Source of the DNA: Nocardioides bizhenqiangii
GTDB taxonomy: Bacteria; Actinomycetota; Actinomycetes; Propionibacteriales; Nocardioidaceae
Reading direction: 5' to 3'
NCBI RefSeq assembly: GCF_034661235.1
Contig: NZ_CP141059.1
Location: forward strand, 3,719,501 to 3,783,500
DNA length: 64,000 nucleotides
Shown in pieces: positions 25,593-37,616 of the stretch. Numbering within the stretch: position 1 is the first letter of the stretch; each line of letters starts with the position of its first letter. A program made the position numbers and the translations under genes. A model generated the notes under the pieces. That model made no database searches and was not told the DNA's origin. It was given only the letters and a program-made list of their open reading frames with translations.

Positions 25593-25653
25593 AGTCAGAA
25601 GCCCGGTGTCCGCGATTCGGGGGGCGGACCTGGCGTCGCCGTACCATCAAAGC

Positions 25654-26874
25654 GTGGATCCGACGACTCAGGCGTTCCTCGCCGGGCTGCTCGGCTCCGT
25701 CATTGCGGGCGCCGCTGTGCTCGCCTGGCACATCTCGGACCGCCAGCAGCACCGACAGCCCCCGGTGGACGAGCCGTTGGTGCCCCCCGGCGTGGCGACC
25801 GTGCTCTCCGTGCTGCGGAGCAGCGCGGTGGTCGTCGACGACCACGACGTCGTGGTCAAGGCCTCCGCCCCGGCGTTCGCGATGGGCTTCGTCCGCGGCT
25901 CAAGCCTGGTGTCGGAAGAGCTCAACACGCTGGTCCAGGAGGTACGCCGTGACGGCCAGATCCGGGAGGCGGAGCTCATCGTCACCCGCCAGTCCGGCCC
26001 GCCGCGCAACGTCAGCGCCCGAGTGGCGCCGCTCGGATCCCGCCTCGTCCTCGCCCTGGTCGAGGACCGCACCCGCGAGCGCCGGATCGAGGCGGTACGA
26101 CGAGACTTCGTCGCGAACGTGAGCCACGAGCTGAAGACCCCCGTCGGTGCGATCAAGCTGCTGGCCGAGGCCGTGCAGGACGCGGCCGACGATCCCGAGG
26201 CCGTGCACCGGTTCGCGAGCCGGATGCTGACCGAGAGCGACCGGCTCGCGCTCCTGGTCCAGCAGGTCATCGAGCTCTCCCGACTCCAGGGTGACGAACC
26301 GCTCGAGTCGCCCGAGCCCGTCTCCCTCGACGAGGTGATCTCGGTCGCGGTCGACACGAGCGCGATGGACGCCGGCGCCAAGGACATCAAGGTGCTGGTG
26401 GAGGGCGAGCCCGGCATCGCCGTGCTCGGCAACGAGGAGCAGGTCGCCGCCGCCGTCGCCAACCTGGTCGCCAACGCCGTCCACTACTCCGACCCCGGCT
26501 CGAAGGTCCTGGTCTCGACCAGGTCCGACGACGGGTTCGTCGAGATCTCGGTGGTCGACCAGGGCATCGGCATCCCCAAGGACGAGATCGACCGGATCTT
26601 CGAGCGGTTCTACCGCGTCGATCCGGCCCGCCACCGCTCGACGGGCGGCACCGGGCTGGGCCTGTCGATCGTGAAGCACGTTGCTGCCACCCACGGTGGC
26701 GACGTCCGCGTGTGGTCGGTGGAGGGCCAGGGGTCGACGTTCACCCTCACCCTCCCGCTCCACGTGGCGTACGACGAGGAGCAGCCCATGCTCCCCGTCA
26801 CCCCGACGACCCCCGCACTGGCGCAGGTCGCCGGCGCGGCGGATCGCCCACAAGATCAGGAGGAACGCCCGTGA
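25654..26874 (+). CDS. senX3: Phosphate-responsive sensor histidine kinase SenX3/PhoR
   Basis: A 406-residue membrane kinase. One N-terminal transmembrane helix (residues ~8-28), a PAS-like domain (~45-140), then HisKA with the phospho-acceptor in FVANVSHELKTPVGAI. The ATPase domain has the N box VANLVANAVHYS, G1 VVDQGIGIP, IFERFYRVD and G2 GGTGLGLSIVKH. It phosphorylates RegX3 under phosphate limitation, restrained by PhoU. GTG at 25654 is the family-consistent start. Its stop overlaps the regX3 start by four bases (GTGA). The C-terminal 35 residues are a Pro/Ala-rich tail. Confidence 0.95.
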   Translation: MDPTTQAFLAGLLGSVIAGAAVLAWHISDRQQHRQPPVDEPLVPPGVATVLSVLRSSAVVVDDHDVVVKASAPAFAMGFVRGSSLVSEELNTLVQEVRRDGQIREAELIVTRQSGPPRNVSARVAPLGSRLVLALVEDRTRERRIEAVRRDFVANVSHELKTPVGAIKLLAEAVQDAADDPEAVHRFASRMLTESDRLALLVQQVIELSRLQGDEPLESPEPVSLDEVISVAVDTSAMDAGAKDIKVLVEGEPGIAVLGNEEQVAAAVANLVANAVHYSDPGSKVLVSTRSDDGFVEISVVDQGIGIPKDEIDRIFERFYRVDPARHRSTGGTGLGLSIVKHVAATHGGDVRVWSVEGQGSTFTLTLPLHVAYDEEQPMLPVTPTTPALAQVAGAADRPQDQEERP

Positions 26875-27548
26875 CACGGGTACTCGTCGTCGAAGACGAA
26901 GAGAGCTACAGCGACGCCCTCGCCTACATGCTCCGCAAGGAAGGCTTCGAGGTGGCGATCGCCGCCGACGGCAACGCTGCGCTCACCGAGTTCGACCGCA
27001 ACGGCGCCGACATCGTGCTGCTGGACCTGATGCTCCCCGGCATCCCCGGCACGGAGGTGTGCCGCACCATCCGGCAGACGTCGAACGTGCCGGTGATCAT
27101 GGTGAGCGCCAAGGACGACGAGGTCGACAAGGTGGTCGGGCTCGAGCTCGGCGCCGACGACTACGTCACCAAGCCCTACTCACCGCGTGAGCTGGTCGCC
27201 CGAATCCGCGCCGTGCTCCGTCGTGGCACCGAGACCGACCTGTTGCCCGACACCCTGGAGGCCGGACCGGTCCGGATGGACGTCGAGCGCCACGTCGTGA
27301 CCGTCGACGGCGTGGAGCAGCGGCTGCCGCTCAAGGAGTTCGAGCTCCTCGAGATGTTCCTCCGCAACCCCGGCCGGGTGCTCACCCGCGGCCAGCTCAT
27401 CGACCGGGTCTGGGGCTCCGACTACGTCGGCGACACCAAGACCCTCGACGTGCACGTCAAGCGGCTGCGCGCCAAGCTCGAGCCCGAGCCGGGCGAGCCG
27501 AAGTACCTCGTCACCGTGCGCGGGCTCGGCTACAAGCTGGATGTCTGA
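26871..27548 (+). CDS. regX3: Response regulator RegX3/PhoP
   Basis: A 225-residue OmpR/PhoB-class regulator. The receiver domain has acidic pocket VVEDEE, phospho-acceptor Asp in IVLLDLMLPG, MVSAKD and VTKPYSPREL. The winged helix (residues ~130-225) contains LTRGQLIDRVWGSDYVGDTK and DVHVKRLRAKLE, ending VRGLGYKLD. It binds PHO boxes such as the one at 25571. GTG at 26871 has AGGAGG upstream inside the end of senX3. It should control phosphate uptake and, as in relatives, secondary metabolism. Confidence 0.96.
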   Translation: MTRVLVVEDEESYSDALAYMLRKEGFEVAIAADGNAALTEFDRNGADIVLLDLMLPGIPGTEVCRTIRQTSNVPVIMVSAKDDEVDKVVGLELGADDYVTKPYSPRELVARIRAVLRRGTETDLLPDTLEAGPVRMDVERHVVTVDGVEQRLPLKEFELLEMFLRNPGRVLTRGQLIDRVWGSDYVGDTKTLDVHVKRLRAKLEPEPGEPKYLVTVRGLGYKLDV

Positions 27549-27618
27549 GCCTGCGAAGACATCCAGCGCGCTCTGAGGCCAGCTGGCCGCGAGGAACGAG
27601 CGGCTGGCGTCGGCCGAA

Positions 27619-27671
27619 GAGGTTGAGGGCCGCCGTCTCGAGACGGTCGCTGCGCGACCTCCTCGAGCAAC
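27619..27671. repeat. Dispersed palindromic repeat after regX3
   Basis: AGGTTGAGGGCCGCCGTCTC followed by GAGACGGTCGCTGCGCGACC is a copy of the GTTGAGG...TCTCGA element also found at 13086. It contains the perfect 14-bp palindrome CCGTCTCGAGACGG at 27633-27646 and a second small inverted repeat GGTCGCTGCGCGACC. It could help terminate regX3 transcripts, though no T-run is present. Confidence 0.65.
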
Positions 27672-27744
27672 GGCGGCGGCATCTCGTCGTGCCCTGTCCG
27701 AAATCCGCGCGACGTACGTCGGTGGCGACCCGTAGCGTCGTCGC

Positions 27745-28668
27745 GTGCAGTCCCGCCCGGTCCTCCCCGTCCTCGCTGTCGCAACCACCCTCGTCTTCTG
27801 GGCGTCGGCCTTCGTCGCGATCCGGCACCTCGCCGACGACTTCTCGGCGGGGCCGCTGACCCTGGCCCGGATCGGCATCGCGGCGATCGCCCTCACCTTC
27901 CTCGCGCTCCGTCACGGCCGGCCGCGACCGACCCGACGGCAATGGGTGTCGATCACGGTGATCGGGGTGCTGTGGTTCTCGATCTACCACCTCGCCCTCA
28001 ACCAGGGCGAGGTCTGGGTCGACGCCGGCACCGCAGCCATGCTGCTGCAGGTCTCCCCGGTGCTCGTGGCCGTGCTCGCAGTGATGTTCCTCGGCGAGCG
28101 GTTCACGGCACCGCTGGTCATCGGCCTGGTCGTCGCGTTCGCGGGCGTGGCCCTGATCGGGCTGTCCGGCAACGGCGACAGCGGCGTCGACTCGGGCAAG
28201 ATGCTGCTCGGCGCGCTGCTCTGCGTGGTGTCCGCGGTGACCTACTCGGTCAGCCTGATCATGCAGAAGCCGTTGCTCACCGACCTGTCCGCCGTCCACA
28301 TCACCTGGCTGGCCTGCGTCATCGGCTCCATCACCTGCCTGCCGTTCGCGCCGTCCTTGTGGGCCGAGGCGAGCGACGCGCCGGCCTCGTCACTGCTCTG
28401 GCTGGTCTACCTCGGCGTCTTCCCCACCGCGATCGCGTTCACGACGTACGCATATGCACTGCGGCACATGACCGCGTCGTCCCTCGGCGTGACGACCTAC
28501 CTGGTGCCGCCGATCACCATCGTGATGGCGCTGGTGTTCCTCGGCGAGACCCCGCCGACGGTGGCGTACGTCGGCGGCGCGCTCGCGCTCGTCGGTGTCG
28601 CGATCACGCGCCGGTCTCCTGCCAGCAAGCCGACGGCCGACGCGGCGAAAGAGCCGGCCCCCGCCTGA
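27745..28668 (+). CDS. EamA-family (DMT) transporter
   Basis: A 307-residue membrane protein with ten predicted helices forming two EamA repeats, approximately residues 10-145 and 155-295. Each ends in the family pattern: VAVLAVMFLGERFTAPLVIG in the first and ITIVMALVFLGETPPTVAYV in the second. Members export amino acids, nucleotides or small metabolites. GTG start at 27745. It is convergent with the YbjN-type gene six bases away and separated from regX3 by 196 bases holding the dispersed repeat. Cargo unknown. Confidence 0.87.
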   Translation: MQSRPVLPVLAVATTLVFWASAFVAIRHLADDFSAGPLTLARIGIAAIALTFLALRHGRPRPTRRQWVSITVIGVLWFSIYHLALNQGEVWVDAGTAAMLLQVSPVLVAVLAVMFLGERFTAPLVIGLVVAFAGVALIGLSGNGDSGVDSGKMLLGALLCVVSAVTYSVSLIMQKPLLTDLSAVHITWLACVIGSITCLPFAPSLWAEASDAPASSLLWLVYLGVFPTAIAFTTYAYALRHMTASSLGVTTYLVPPITIVMALVFLGETPPTVAYVGGALALVGVAITRRSPASKPTADAAKEPAPA

Positions 28669-28673
28669 CGAGC

Positions 28674-29180
28674 TCAGGCCTCGGTGCCGGGCGCGCCCGC
28701 CTCCAGCCAGCCGCGGAACGCCTCCAGGTTGCGGGTCGACTCGCCCCGGGAGATGCGCCACTCCCACTCCTTGCGGATCGACGACTCGAACCCGAGCTCG
28801 AGGATCGCGTTGAACGACTCGTCGGCGTAGGTCAGCACCGATCCGAGCAGCCGGTCGAGCTCGGCGGGGTTGATCATCGACAGCGGTAGCCGGGCGTCGA
28901 GGTAGATGTCGCCGTGGTGGTCGAGGCCGAACGCGACGGCGTACATCCGCATGTTGCGCTCGAGCAGCCAGCGGTAGACGCGCTCGAACTCCTCGTCCGG
29001 GCGGCGGCACACGAAGGCGTGGACGCCGAGCGCGTGCGGGCCGATGTCGAGCCGCACCGGCGTCTGCTGCTTGCGCTCGCCGGGAAGGGAGAACGTGAAC
29101 ACCCCGGGCGCGGGCTCGTCGTGCTCGATCTCCGACTCGGCGAGATGCTGGCGTACGACGTCGGCGGGCTGTTGATCCAC
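28674..29180 (-). CDS. YbjN-domain protein
   Basis: A 168-residue soluble protein of the YbjN type, a fold similar to type III secretion chaperones. Residues 20-130 carry VFTFSLPGERKQQTPVRLDI, HAFVCRRPDEEFERVYRWLL and LDHHGDIYLDARLPLSMI, consistent with the family. In mycobacteria a YbjN-type gene also lies directly after mshA, as here (five-base gap), so co-expression with mycothiol synthesis is conserved although its role is not known. GTG at 29180 is the likely start. Confidence 0.85.
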   Translation of the reverse strand: MDQQPADVVRQHLAESEIEHDEPAPGVFTFSLPGERKQQTPVRLDIGPHALGVHAFVCRRPDEEFERVYRWLLERNMRMYAVAFGLDHHGDIYLDARLPLSMINPAELDRLLGSVLTYADESFNAILELGFESSIRKEWEWRISRGESTRNLEAFRGWLEAGAPGTEA

Positions 29181-29185
29181 GCCGC

Positions 29186-30445
29186 TCAGCCTGCCACGGC
29201 CTCCATGAGCGAGCCGGCCCGCTGGTAGACGTCCAGCGTCTGCTCGGCCGTGGCGTCCCAGGAGAAGTGCCGGGCCTGGGCGATCGCACCGGCGGCGAGC
29301 CGGTCGCGGTAGGCCGGGTCGACGACGACAGGCTCGATGGCCCGCGCCCAGTCGGTCGGGTCGTGGCTGTCGACCAGAAGGCCGCTGCGCCCGTGGCGCA
29401 CGACCGTCGTCAGGCCACCGACCGCGGCGGCGACGACAGGAGCGCCGGCGGCCTGCGCCTCGACGGCGACCAGGCCGAAGGACTCGTTGTAGGAGGGGAC
29501 GGCGACGAGGGTGGCCGCGGAGTACCAGCCGGCGAGCTCGTCCTGGGGCACCGGGGGCACGAACCGCACCACGTCGGTGATGTCCAGCTCGTCGGCGAGG
29601 TTGGCGAGCGCGGTCGGCCGCTCGAGGCCGCTGCCGGAGGGACCGCCCACGATCGGGACCACCAGCCGCCGACGCAGCTCGGGCCGCAGCCGCAGCAGCT
29701 CGGCGGTCGCTTGCAGCAGGACGTCGGGCGCCTTGAGCGGCTGGATCCGACCGGCGAACAGGAGCACGAGGGCATCGGCGGGGATGCCGCGGGCGGCACG
29801 AGCCGCGGCCTGGTCCTGGGGTCGGAAGAGAGCGGTGTCGACCCCCGGGTGGACGACCTCGACGCGGCCGGGGTCGGCGTCGTAGAGGTTGATCAGCTGC
29901 TTGGCCTCGATGTCGGTGTTGGCGATGAGCACGTCGGCGGCCTCGACCACCTGTTCCTCGCCGATCACGCGGGCGCCCGGCTCGGGGTTGTCGCCCGCGG
30001 CCAGTGCCTCGTTCTTGACCTTCGCCATGGTGTGCATCGAGTGCACGAGAGGCACGCCCCAGCGGTCGCGGGCCAGCGCGCCGACCTGGCCGGAGAGCCA
30101 GTAGTGCGAGTGGACGATGTCGTAGTGACCGAGCGGCTGGGCCGCCTCCGCGCGCAGCACTTCGCGGGCGAACACGCACAGCTGACCGGGCAGCTCGTCC
30201 TTGGTGAGCCCCTCGAAGGGTCCGGCATGGACGTTGGTCACCTGGACGCCGTCGGTCAGCGGGACCACGGGGTCGAGCAGGCTGCTGGTCGCCCGGGTGA
30301 AGATGTCCACCTCGATGCCGCGAGCAGCCAGCCGGCGCGCGACCTCGACGACGTAGACGTTCATGCCGCCCGCGTCGCCCGTGCCGGGCTGGTCGAGGGG
30401 TGAGGTGTGCAGACTGATCATCGCCATCCGGCGGATCTCCGTCAT
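29186..30445 (-). CDS. mshA: D-inositol-3-phosphate glycosyltransferase MshA
   Basis: A 419-residue GT4 (GT-B fold) enzyme catalysing the first step of mycothiol synthesis: GlcNAc transfer from UDP-GlcNAc to 1L-inositol-1-phosphate. Key pieces: [20 protein letters not shown] at the N-terminus, [46 protein letters not shown] and the nucleotide-binding [18 protein letters not shown]. This is a strong actinobacterial marker. ATG at 30445. A 170-base gap upstream contains no gene. Followed closely by the YbjN-type gene. Confidence 0.95.
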   Translation of the reverse strand: MTEIRRMAMISLHTSPLDQPGTGDAGGMNVYVVEVARRLAARGIEVDIFTRATSSLLDPVVPLTDGVQVTNVHAGPFEGLTKDELPGQLCVFAREVLRAEAAQPLGHYDIVHSHYWLSGQVGALARDRWGVPLVHSMHTMAKVKNEALAAGDNPEPGARVIGEEQVVEAADVLIANTDIEAKQLINLYDADPGRVEVVHPGVDTALFRPQDQAAARAARGIPADALVLLFAGRIQPLKAPDVLLQATAELLRLRPELRRRLVVPIVGGPSGSGLERPTALANLADELDITDVVRFVPPVPQDELAGWYSAATLVAVPSYNESFGLVAVEAQAAGAPVVAAAVGGLTTVVRHGRSGLLVDSHDPTDWARAIEPVVVDPAYRDRLAAGAIAQARHFSWDATAEQTLDVYQRAGSLMEAVAG

Positions 30446-30617
30446 GGACGCCTCCTCGACACTCGCACCGGTCCGTAGCCGTCAACCAGCGCGCGTGGCC
30501 GTGCATTCCCGACTGCCGACTCGAGGCATGAGCCAAAGCGTCGACGAGCTGGTCATCCGTCGCTCACCCACGCGGCGCAGCACGCAGCGCACACAGGGTG
30601 CACGGGGCGGATCCAGG

Positions 30618-31142
30618 CTAGGACGCCTGCCAGGTCTCCAGGCCGGAGCGGCGGAGGGCGATGGTGCCGACGTCGACCCTGGCGCCACCGGCGACCTCGA
30701 CCCAGCACGCGGCCTTCGCGTCCTCCACTCCGCAGAGGTACTGCGGCTCGACCTGCACCCGCGAGTCCTTGGCGTGGGTGGCGCACGGGTGGACGTAGAT
30801 CGTGTAGCGACCGTCGACGAGTCCCTCCGCCGTCAACCGGCCGGCGACCGGGAGCCCCGCGATCGGCTCGAGGCTGCCGACCAGCTCGTCGGCGACCCTG
30901 CCGTCGCCGTCGAAGACCACGACGCAGATGTCGGACCGCTCAGCTGCTCCGAGCGGCCAGGCGACGGTCGCCTCGAGCGAGCCGCCGGACGCCGTTCCCG
31001 GCCCGGTGTCGGCAGCTGCCGCGGTGCCCCGCAGGGCGGGCGGCGGCGTCGGGGAGTCACCGCGCGGCACCAACGTCGCGACGCCGATGCCGACCGCGCA
31101 GATCGCCAGACCGATGATCTGGCGATGCCGTTGGCCGTCCAC
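30618..31142 (-). CDS. Secreted or membrane-anchored protein of unknown function
   Basis: A 174-residue protein with a single N-terminal hydrophobic helix (residues 9-24) acting as signal anchor, a Pro/Ala/Gly-rich linker (30-55), and a mainly beta domain containing four Cys (in SDICVVVF, VHPCATH, YLCGVED and AACWVEV) that could form two disulfides outside the membrane. The pattern GRYTIYVHPC resembles extracellular Ig-like or carboxypeptidase-regulatory-like folds, but no family is claimed. ATG 31142. It is unlinked to mshA (172-base gap). Confidence 0.6.
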   Translation of the reverse strand: MDGQRHRQIIGLAICAVGIGVATLVPRGDSPTPPPALRGTAAAADTGPGTASGGSLEATVAWPLGAAERSDICVVVFDGDGRVADELVGSLEPIAGLPVAGRLTAEGLVDGRYTIYVHPCATHAKDSRVQVEPQYLCGVEDAKAACWVEVAGGARVDVGTIALRRSGLETWQAS

Positions 31143-31277
31143 CGCATTCTCCCCCTTGGCTTTCGGCCGTCCCCCGACGCTGCCGCTTCCCCCACGAGGA
31201 AGTGGACCACGGTGCTACTGCGTGGCGGACGAGAATTCCGGGGCGGCTACCGCATCTGAGAACAGTCGGCAGGCGGG

Positions 31278-31967
31278 TCAGGCGAGGGCGCGGTCCAGCG
31301 CGGCTTCGACATGAAGTGTCGTGCAGGGGAAGACCGGAAGGTCGGAGTCGGCCTGCTTCACCAGCAGCTCGAGCTCCGAGCAGCCGAGGATCACTCCGCC
31401 GGCGCCGGCGTCCCACAGCTCGTCGATGAGCGAGACGACGTACTTCCGGGAGTCGTCGACGATCTTCCCGTGCACCAGCTCGTCGTAGATGATCCGGTTG
31501 ATCTCGTCGTGGTGTCGGGCATCCGGCGTGACGACCTCGAGCCCGTGCCGTGCGATCCGGTCGGTGAAGAACGTCTGGGTCATGGCGAAGCGGGTGCCGA
31601 TGAGTGCCAGCACCTCCACGTCCTGCGCCTTGGCGGCCTCCGCCACCACGTCCGCGAGGTGCAGCAACGGGATGTCGACCGCCGCTTCGACCTGCTCCGC
31701 CACCCGGTGGAAGGTCGTCGTGCAGAGCATCAGGAACTCCGCTCCCGCTCGCTCGACCGACGTCGCCGCCGCCGCCAGGATCTCGGCGACGCCGTCCCAG
31801 TCCCCAGCCTCCTGGAGCGCGGTGACCTCGGCGAACTCGACGGATGCCATCACCGTCTTCGCCGAGTGGAGACCGCCCATCCGGGCCTCGACGCCCCGGT
31901 TCAGGAGGTCGTAGTAGGCCGCGCTGCTCTCCCAGCTCATGCCTCCGACGAGTCCGATCGTCTGCAT
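31278..31967 (-). CDS. Aspartate/glutamate racemase family protein
   Basis: A 229-residue cofactor-independent amino-acid racemase fold with two half-domains. It begins MQTIGLVGGMSWESSAAYY, typical of the aspartate racemase branch. The first catalytic Cys motif, usually CNT, reads LMLCTTTFH; the second is VILGCSELELLV, so both cysteines remain. It likely interconverts L- and D-Asp or Glu, or a related substrate. ATG at 31967. It is divergent from an unknown gene at 32002 with only 34 bases between starts. Substrate preference cannot be told. Confidence 0.85.
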   Translation of the reverse strand: MQTIGLVGGMSWESSAAYYDLLNRGVEARMGGLHSAKTVMASVEFAEVTALQEAGDWDGVAEILAAAATSVERAGAEFLMLCTTTFHRVAEQVEAAVDIPLLHLADVVAEAAKAQDVEVLALIGTRFAMTQTFFTDRIARHGLEVVTPDARHHDEINRIIYDELVHGKIVDDSRKYVVSLIDELWDAGAGGVILGCSELELLVKQADSDLPVFPCTTLHVEAALDRALA

Positions 31968-32001
31968 TGCAGAAGAGTACCCACGCGGCAGACTGGTCAG
32001 C

Positions 32002-32880
32002 GTGCTGATCACGGTGCGGAGGGACAGCGTCCATGCCGCCGACGAGCCGGTCGACCGCGAGCTCGACCTGTCTCCGGCGACGACCGTCGACAACGTGCTT
32101 CGTACGCTCCGGCCCGACGTCAACGTCGCGGGCCCCGCCAGCTGGCTGGTACGCCTCGGCGGCTCCGACGGCCCGGCCGTTGCGGTGTACGCCGTCGGCT
32201 TCGGGATGCACGTCAGCCCCGTCGCCGAGCAGCCCGTCTCGTCGCTGTCACCTCCGGTCATCCACTTCGACTACTGGCAGAGCTCTCCGCCGCAGCTGCT
32301 CCTCGACGCCCTGAGGCGGGGCGAGGAGCCCCAGCGCGCGACCGCGATCGAGGAAGGCTGGCGGCACCAGTTCCGCGACCGGCTCGCCGCGGCGCGGGCC
32401 AGCGAAGCCGAGGCGCCGGGAGGCATGCTCAGCCCGACGATGATCGCGGCCGCGTCTCGCCTGGATGCCCGGATCGAGGTGCACGCCGCCGACTACGCCC
32501 GCGTGGTCGGAGCCGACGCCTCGGCGTTCGTGTTCCGCACCGACCACCGCTACTGGATCTGGATCGACCGGGTGACCGACGACGACCTCGAGCTGAGCAT
32601 CGCCTGGTTCTGGCTTCCCGCGAGGGCGGCCGAGCCGGTGCTCGCAGCCATCCTCGGGACCTCGTGGCGGGTGTCCCGCGCCCTTCCGGAGCCGGAGCCG
32701 CCGCCCACGACGATCGAGGTGCTCCCCGGCTGGCGCTGGGTGTGGCGGTGGACCGACGAGTCCGGGCGCCACGAGGTCAGGAACTGGGACTCCCCCGAGC
32801 TGGCCCAGCGCTACGCGCCCTTCGCCCGGCTGTCCGTCGACGAGGTGGTGGCGCACTTCACGGCCGTCTCGTCGATGTGA
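32002..32880 (+). CDS. Soluble protein of unknown function
   Basis: A 292-residue protein without signal peptide or membrane segments. It is rich in acidic and aromatic residues, with Trp clusters [17 protein letters not shown] and GWRWVWRW in the C-terminal half. Two similar-looking beta stretches (residues 5-90 and 160-290) may be domains. GTG at 32002 opens [10 protein letters not shown], a likely first strand. No family recognised. It precedes typA by 84 bases on the same strand and is divergent from the racemase gene. Confidence 0.65.
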   Translation: MLITVRRDSVHAADEPVDRELDLSPATTVDNVLRTLRPDVNVAGPASWLVRLGGSDGPAVAVYAVGFGMHVSPVAEQPVSSLSPPVIHFDYWQSSPPQLLLDALRRGEEPQRATAIEEGWRHQFRDRLAAARASEAEAPGGMLSPTMIAAASRLDARIEVHAADYARVVGADASAFVFRTDHRYWIWIDRVTDDDLELSIAWFWLPARAAEPVLAAILGTSWRVSRALPEPEPPPTTIEVLPGWRWVWRWTDESGRHEVRNWDSPELAQRYAPFARLSVDEVVAHFTAVSSM

Positions 32881-32964
32881 GGGTGACCGCGCCGCGCCGA
32901 TAGTCTGGACGGCGGCCTGAATCCGGCGCCGAAGACCCCGAACGAGAGCAGACGACGTACTCCC

Positions 32965-34881
<1,917 letters not shown>

Positions 34882-34902
34882 GGGTCGGCTGCCCCGGCGG
34901 CC

Positions 34903-36018
<1,116 letters not shown>

Positions 36019-36104
36019 CGGGCCGGTCTCCTGTCTGGTCGCCCCCGGCGACCGCGGTCGTGCTCAGTCGGCGCTTACAGTACGGCGGCATTTCGCGGCC
36101 GTCT

Positions 36105-36120
36105 AGTGGAAGCGCTCTCA
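36105..36120. promoter_or_regulatory. LacI-type operator, copy 1
   Basis: AGTGGAAGCGCTCTCA, centred on the AGCGCT palindrome typical of LacI-family sites. It is nearer to the ATPase gene (85 bases from its start) and overlaps a weak minus-strand -35 candidate. Identical to the copy at 36215 and 110 bp away. Confidence 0.8.
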
Positions 36121-36171
36121 TTCCTTCCCGCAGCCGAGAAACAGCAAATGCTGCCGTGTCCAGCCAGATCC

Positions 36172-36200
36172 TTGACAGTGGATGTGACGCATGTCATGGT
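36172..36200 (+). promoter_or_regulatory. Likely promoter of the beta-glucoside operon
   Basis: A perfect TTGACA (36172-36177) is followed after 17 bases by CATGGT (36195-36200), a weak -10 that keeps three consensus bases. The operator at 36215-36230 begins 14 bases downstream of it, where a bound repressor would block initiation or escape. Confidence 0.5.
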
Positions 36201-36214
36201 GACCCACCAAGAGA

Positions 36215-36230
36215 AGTGGAAGCGCTCTCA
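36215..36230. promoter_or_regulatory. LacI-type operator, copy 2
   Basis: Exact second copy of AGTGGAAGCGCTCTCA, 67 bases upstream of the solute-binding protein start and just downstream of the TTGACA promoter. The natural candidate regulator is the LacI-family gene at the end of the same operon. Confidence 0.8.
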
Positions 36231-36296
36231 CACCGCGTCCACCCGCCAGATCGTCCGTTACCGACGTTCGAAGAAGCATCAACGGCAGGAGTAACC

Positions 36297-37616
36297 GTGC
36301 GCATCACCACCACCCGGCCGGGCCGCCGGCCAACCAGCCATCGAGGGCGTCTCGCCGTCGGTGCCATTGCCGCTCTCGTGCTCGGGCTCACGGCCGCCTG
36401 CGGCGACGACAGCGACCCGACCGAGTCCGCCGACCAGGAGGCGCTCGAAGAGGGCGAATCGCTCACCATCACCACGTTCGGCGAGTTCGGATACGACGAG
36501 CTGATCGCCGAGTGGAACGAGGAGAACCCCGACGTCCAGGTCGAGCAGACCAAGGTCTCGCTCTGGGACGACTGGAAGAACGAGCTCAACACGCTCCTCC
36601 AGGCCAACGAGGGCCTGCCGGACATCGTGGCGATCGAGGGCGACTTCATGCCCGCGATCGTGGCGGCGCCGGACCGGTGGGTCGACCTGTCCAGCGACGA
36701 GGTGGAGGGCCGCTGGCTCGAGTTCAAGTCCGATGCCGCCACCTCTCCCGACGGCCAGCTCCTCGGCTACGCGACCGACGCAGGTCCCGAGGCCATCTGC
36801 TACCGCGCCGACCTCTTCGAGGAGGCCGGCCTGCCGACCGACCGGGAGGAGGTCGCCCAGCTGATGACCACCTGGGATGACTACTACGCCCTCGGCGAGG
36901 AGTTCGTCGCGAAGAGCGACGCCCAGTGGTACGACGCGTCCGGCTCGGTCGCCCAGGCGATGCTCAACCAGGTCGAGTTCCCGTTCGAGGAGGCCGACAA
37001 CACGGTCAACGTCGAGAACGACGAGCTCCGCGCGGTCTACGACACCGTCACCGGCAACTCCAGCTCGCTCTCGACCGGGGCTGCCCAGTGGAGCGACGAC
37101 TGGACGGCCGGATTCCAGAAGGACGGCTTCGCGACCATCCCGTGCCCGGGCTGGATGCGCAGCAACATCCGCGACAACACCGGGGACCCGGCGCCGAAGG
37201 GCGTCGTCTGGGACGTCGCCGACGTCTTCCCGGGTGGCGGCGGCAACTGGGGAGGGTCCTACCTGGCGGTCCCCAAGACGTCGACGCACCAGGAGGAGGC
37301 ACAGGAGTTCGCTGCCTGGATCACCGCACCCGAGCAGCAGATCCGCATCTTCGAGCAGTACGGCAACTTCCCGTCGCAGGTCGCCGCCCTGGAGGACCCC
37401 GCGCTGCTCTCCTCGACCGACCCGTACTTCAACGACGCACCGGTCGGTGAGATCTTCTCCAACCGTGCGAACGCGATCACGGTCCAGCCGTACCACGGTC
37501 CGCTCTACTCCGACATCCTGGCCAAGTTCCAGGAAGCGATCACCCGGGTCGACCAGGGTGCGGATCCGGAGGAGTCGTGGGAGACATTCGTAGACGAGGT
37601 CGCAGCGCTCCAGTGA
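36297..37616 (+). CDS. Carbohydrate ABC transporter solute-binding lipoprotein
   Basis: A 439-residue type-1 extracellular solute-binding protein. The signal ends LTAACGDDSD with Cys35 lipidated. The mature protein begins LTITTFGEFGYDELIAEWNE, has the hinge-region pattern of CUT1 binding proteins, and ends with a helical segment. GTG at 36297 is preceded by AGGAG. It is the first gene of an operon with two permeases, a GH1 beta-glucosidase and a LacI regulator, so its ligand is likely cellobiose or another beta-glucoside. Its stop overlaps the first permease start (GTGA). Confidence 0.93.
   Translation: MRITTTRPGRRPTSHRGRLAVGAIAALVLGLTAACGDDSDPTESADQEALEEGESLTITTFGEFGYDELIAEWNEENPDVQVEQTKVSLWDDWKNELNTLLQANEGLPDIVAIEGDFMPAIVAAPDRWVDLSSDEVEGRWLEFKSDAATSPDGQLLGYATDAGPEAICYRADLFEEAGLPTDREEVAQLMTTWDDYYALGEEFVAKSDAQWYDASGSVAQAMLNQVEFPFEEADNTVNVENDELRAVYDTVTGNSSSLSTGAAQWSDDWTAGFQKDGFATIPCPGWMRSNIRDNTGDPAPKGVVWDVADVFPGGGGNWGGSYLAVPKTSTHQEEAQEFAAWITAPEQQIRIFEQYGNFPSQVAALEDPALLSSTDPYFNDAPVGEIFSNRANAITVQPYHGPLYSDILAKFQEAITRVDQGADPEESWETFVDEVAALQ

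Noticed and set aside
31311..32903. Long plus-strand frame across the racemase gene
   Set aside because: Arg-rich low-complexity translation typical of antisense frames in GC-rich DNA; the racemase motifs on the other strand are clear.
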